Shown piece by piece: positions 60,428 through 64,000 of a stretch of DNA of 64,000 bases (positions within the stretch are counted from its first letter, which is position 1; the number at the start of each line of letters is the position of its first letter). The position numbers were made by a program, and so were the translations under genes. The stretch is taken from NCBI GenBank assembly GCA_054601695.1, contig BAAHQB010000071.1:620001-684000 (forward strand), given 5' to 3'. The notes under the pieces were generated by a model. That model had not been told where the DNA came from. It saw nothing but the letters and a program-made list of their open reading frames with translations, and made no database searches. The DNA comes from Amorphochlora amoebiformis (lineage: Eukaryota > Cercozoa > Chlorarachniophyceae).

Positions 60428-61093
60428 AACCCTCCTCTCATCTATAAGCGCCTTAAAACTATTGAGCAGGCACCTTCATCAAGTTCGTAGAACATTCATC
60501 AAGTTCGTAGAACATTCATCAAGTTCGTAGAACATTCATCAAGTTTAGCCAATTTCAGGCTTGTCGACGGCATTAATTCAGAAATTCCAGATGCCTCATG
60601 CACATTTGCATGAAAAGTTTAAGTCCCGATATTTTAATTTTAATGATCCAAAAAACAGAGTTAATCTAGTAATTCTAGTATACAGAGTACTAGTACTAGA
60701 TTAATTCTAGTAATTAAGTTACGTTTACATCTAGCATATCTTACTCTCTAGACTCTATTAATCCAGATTAATACTCAAATGCTGAAATTTAGCGACATGG
60801 CCATGGCTAGAAACCTGACGGTTGAACAAGTGACTTCCATGAAATTTCGACTATTAACTACTAGACTAGATTAATCTAGTAAATATTATATGTCCCCTAC
60901 ATACATTCAGATACATGTACGGATCCGGAACAGTTCAACTAAGAAAAAAGCTCTTTTGATGACCATTCCGTAGGCTCTAACTCTAGTAACTGTCCGTCAG
61001 CCATTGACACGTGCCTGATTGTCAGTCCTACGTCTGCTTATAATATCTAGAATATAATAATATGACTAGTATCTAGAGTATACGTCTACACAA
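58789..61093. other. Intergenic region: CT tracts, CCCTCTAA repeats, 20-bp minisatellite
   Basis: 59091-59520 is TCTC-rich, with a ~75-bp block (CTTTCCGTCATTCTCTCTC and on to CCTTCTTTCTGCCTCTCTCC) duplicated at about 59140 and 59215. 59531-59890 is degenerate CCCTAA/CCCTCTAATC repeat. 60473-60545 is about 3.5 units of a 20-bp motif, CATCAAGTTCGTAGAACATT. 60550-61090 is ordinary DNA with CTAGTA palindromes. Small minus-strand islands at 60150-60240 and 60345-60400 could be exons but are not supported. Confidence 0.6.
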
Positions 61094-61253
61094 CTAATCA
61101 TGATCACTGGCGTCGGGACGAAGCTGAAAGAAGTCCAGGACCTCCGAGCGAGAGGGCTTGGATGATGTGTCCTCTGACCTACCAGCGTGGTATTTTGGAT
61201 TTCTTTGAATTGGTATGTATGTAAATATATATATATATATATATAATATATAT

Positions 61254-61301
<48 letters not shown>

Positions 61302-61391
61302 GTATATATTACAGTACCGGTCTGAATCCCCAATCTCGTTCATTGATCGAAAACGAACCTATTTATATGTATATATATTTGTATATCTAAC

Positions 61392-61422
<31 letters not shown>

Positions 61423-61460
61423 TGATATAAGTATCTATGCATATATATATATATATCACA

Positions 61461-61515
<55 letters not shown>

Positions 61516-61830
61516 TACATATATATATATAATATATAAATATATATTTATATATATATATATACATACATATAATATCCATATATACATGCATATGTAC
61601 TTATATTATATATATATATATATATTATATATATGTGTGTGTATATATATATGTGTGTGTATATATGTATTCATATATGTACATGTATACATGCATTATA
61701 TATATGTGTATGTATTTATGTATAATGTATGTTATGTACATGTACATAAATATCCAATATATATATATATCTCATATATATGTCTGTATATTTACATATA
61801 ATATCTAAGTATATGTATATTAATACATGT

Positions 61831-61869
<39 letters not shown>

Positions 61870-61937
61870 CATACATATATATGTAGATATTTATTTACGG
61901 ATATACATATATATTTGTATTCATATACATATGTATG

Positions 61938-61972
<35 letters not shown>

Positions 61973-62238
61973 ATATACATCTTTCTGTTTTGGATCCCGA
62001 AAAGACACTTTCAGGCTCTTCCGCCCGCCCATTTCATCTCTGAAATAAATACATATGCATATATATATATATATATATGTATGTAATGTATATGTATCTA
62101 TATGCACATATATGCATATATATGTATATATATATATATATATATCTATGAGTAAAAATATGTATATGTATAGATGATATACATATATATATATGTATAT
62201 ATATGTGTATATGTATCTGTATATATATATATATAATA

Positions 62239-62281
<43 letters not shown>

Positions 62282-62334
62282 TATATAATATACAAAGTGC
62301 GTAGTATGTGTGTATACATGCTTATGATTTTTTT

Positions 62335-62394
<60 letters not shown>

Positions 62395-62516
62395 ACTTTT
62401 TACATGTGTGTATATGAATGTATACATATATACATATTCATATATAAATACACATATATACACATAAATGTAAAATTACATTTATATATATATACACACA
62501 CATACATATATATATA

Positions 62517-62579
<63 letters not shown>

Positions 62580-63022
62580 CACACACACACACACATACAT
62601 ACATGCGTGCCATACATGCAAACTATTTCCCCCCCCTACATTACAACACATTCACATTTTTAGTTTAAAATCCCTAATTCTCACATTTCAACTTCAAATC
62701 TCGAATTCTCATCCTAAAAGTCTTACGGAATATAGGCGAATACACCCTTCTCCTCCAGTTCCGTAGGCATGCGTGAGAGCGCCCGCTGCGTGACATCATG
62801 CTGAATCACGCTCTCGTTTTTGCTTTTTTGGGTGATTTCTTGACTTTTATCCTATGTTTACGTATACTGTTGTATATGTGAAAATTTAAGTATATATATA
62901 TATATAGATATATATATATATATATATGTATATACGTACACATACACACATAGACATATGTATGTACGTATGTATAGATATGCACACACACACCTTTATA
63001 TAATATATATACATGTATAAGC

Positions 63023-63101
<79 letters not shown>

Positions 63102-63165
63102 TAACTGCATTACATTTGTACGCGCACATTAACATGTACACATATGTCTACCTATATATATATAA

Positions 63166-63218
<53 letters not shown>

Positions 63219-63307
63219 TACATATATATACATATATATATATGTATAACATGCATCTCACCTCTATTTCTAGTCCACTGAGGTTTATATCGAGAGCATA
63301 TATACAT

Positions 63308-63404
<97 letters not shown>

Positions 63405-63463
63405 CCCGAACTTGTAGCCCCCTAAGGTTTAAATCGAGAGATTGTAGCAAACCTTCTCTCTCT
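61094..63463 (-). CDS. 3' part of an unrecognised gene, five exons
   Basis: Exons 63463-63406 ([19 protein letters not shown]), 62851-62727 ([41 protein letters not shown]), 62039-61979 ([20 protein letters not shown]), 61334-61318 (IGDSD) and 61202-61094 ([38 protein letters not shown]) agree in phase at every junction. The 17-nt fourth exon is a microexon whose GAACGAG acceptor is weak. The 5' end lies beyond the window or in unresolved TA-rich DNA past 63463. The protein is charged and helical, with no motif that I can name. Its first visible exon starts in a GA run and has echoes on the downstream side. Confidence 0.72.
63262..63297 (-). repeat. Donor-side echo of exon [11 protein letters not shown]
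   Basis: The exon end at 63406 ([12 protein letters not shown], donor GTAATA) is echoed about 110-145 bp downstream as [12 protein letters not shown] with donor GTGAGA. The hydrophobic pattern is kept while polar positions change. A third fragment (ILDLNRKK) lies upstream at about 63592-63608. Confidence 0.75.
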
Positions 63464-63690
63464 CTGCAATATGTATGTATATATAAACATATATATATAT
63501 ATATATTATATGAATATATATATATACATATATATCTATGTATGTATAAGGTATATAAGTTATACTCATATCCATGAACAATTTTCTTTCTGTTTAAATC
63601 GAGTATTTGAATATATGGATATGCTATGAAATATATATATATACACATACATATATATTATATACACATACATATGCATACATATGTATC

Positions 63691-63723
<33 letters not shown>

Positions 63724-63808
63724 GTATGTAGTATACATGTATACCATATACATATGTGACGTAATATAAGTAGAATACTATCTGTATATATCGTCTTACG
63801 TATATATG

Positions 63809-63844
<36 letters not shown>

Positions 63845-63883
63845 CTATATCTATATCTGTATAATATGTACATATATTTATGT

Positions 63884-63941
<58 letters not shown>

Positions 63942-64000
63942 AGATGACTACGTATAACTTACCATGAAATGTGACATATAAAATAAACATATAGTTACAT

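Overview
This is nuclear DNA from a eukaryote that I cannot name. GT-AG introns interrupt almost every gene, exons are tiny (9-220 nt), and most intron and spacer sequence is (TA)n with TATG, CT/GA, GT/AC and ATA/TAT microsatellites. TTAGGG/CCCTAA arrays occur at about ten internal sites, so the telomere repeat is probably of the TTAGGG type. A large-genome protist fits best, as inference. Long open frames over TA, CT or TATGTG repeats are not genes. I built gene models by chaining exons whose splice sites and intron phases agree.

Layout. 1-38: possible 3' end of a plus-strand gene. 0.5-6.0 kb: a poorly resolved minus-strand gene with two tRNA-like repeats in it. 7.6-10.4 kb (+): a divergent centrin. 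11.4-12.1 kb (-): a compact MAPEG (microsomal glutathione transferase-like) gene. 12.6-23.7 kb (+): methionine-R-sulfoxide reductase (MsrB) in eleven exons, head to head with MAPEG across 513 bp. 24.6-31.2 kb (-): an unrecognised 200-residue protein in eleven exons. 31.7-33.9 kb (-): an uncertain gene. 34.1-34.7 kb (-): 3' part of a gene with a basic tail. 35.3-37.9 kb (+): a coiled-coil plus cysteine-cluster protein. 39.2-40.5 kb: oppositely oriented CCCTAA and TTAGGG arrays. 40.6-50.9 kb (-): a gene of 13 phase-consistent exons, possibly continuing through four more or followed by a separate gene. 50.9-53.4 kb: degenerate telomeric repeats and satellites. 52.4-56.3 kb (-): weaker candidate exons. 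57.7-58.8 kb (+): a gene with a repeated VGRF motif. 61.1-63.5 kb (-): the 3' part of another gene.

The main discovery candidate is a pattern I call exon-edge echoes. At least fourteen exons have one or more extra copies of one exon edge, with its splice site and some flanking intron, inside the adjoining intron. Donor-side copies always lie downstream of the true donor and acceptor-side copies upstream of the true acceptor. Several differ from the true exon mainly at synonymous positions, which neutral intron debris would not be expected to do. A second signal is a conserved ~90 bp element found only inside or beside the internal telomeric arrays.

The recognised genes are housekeeping functions (centrosome or basal body, membrane glutathione metabolism, methionine repair) and do not form a pathway. 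The window is mainly informative about genome architecture.
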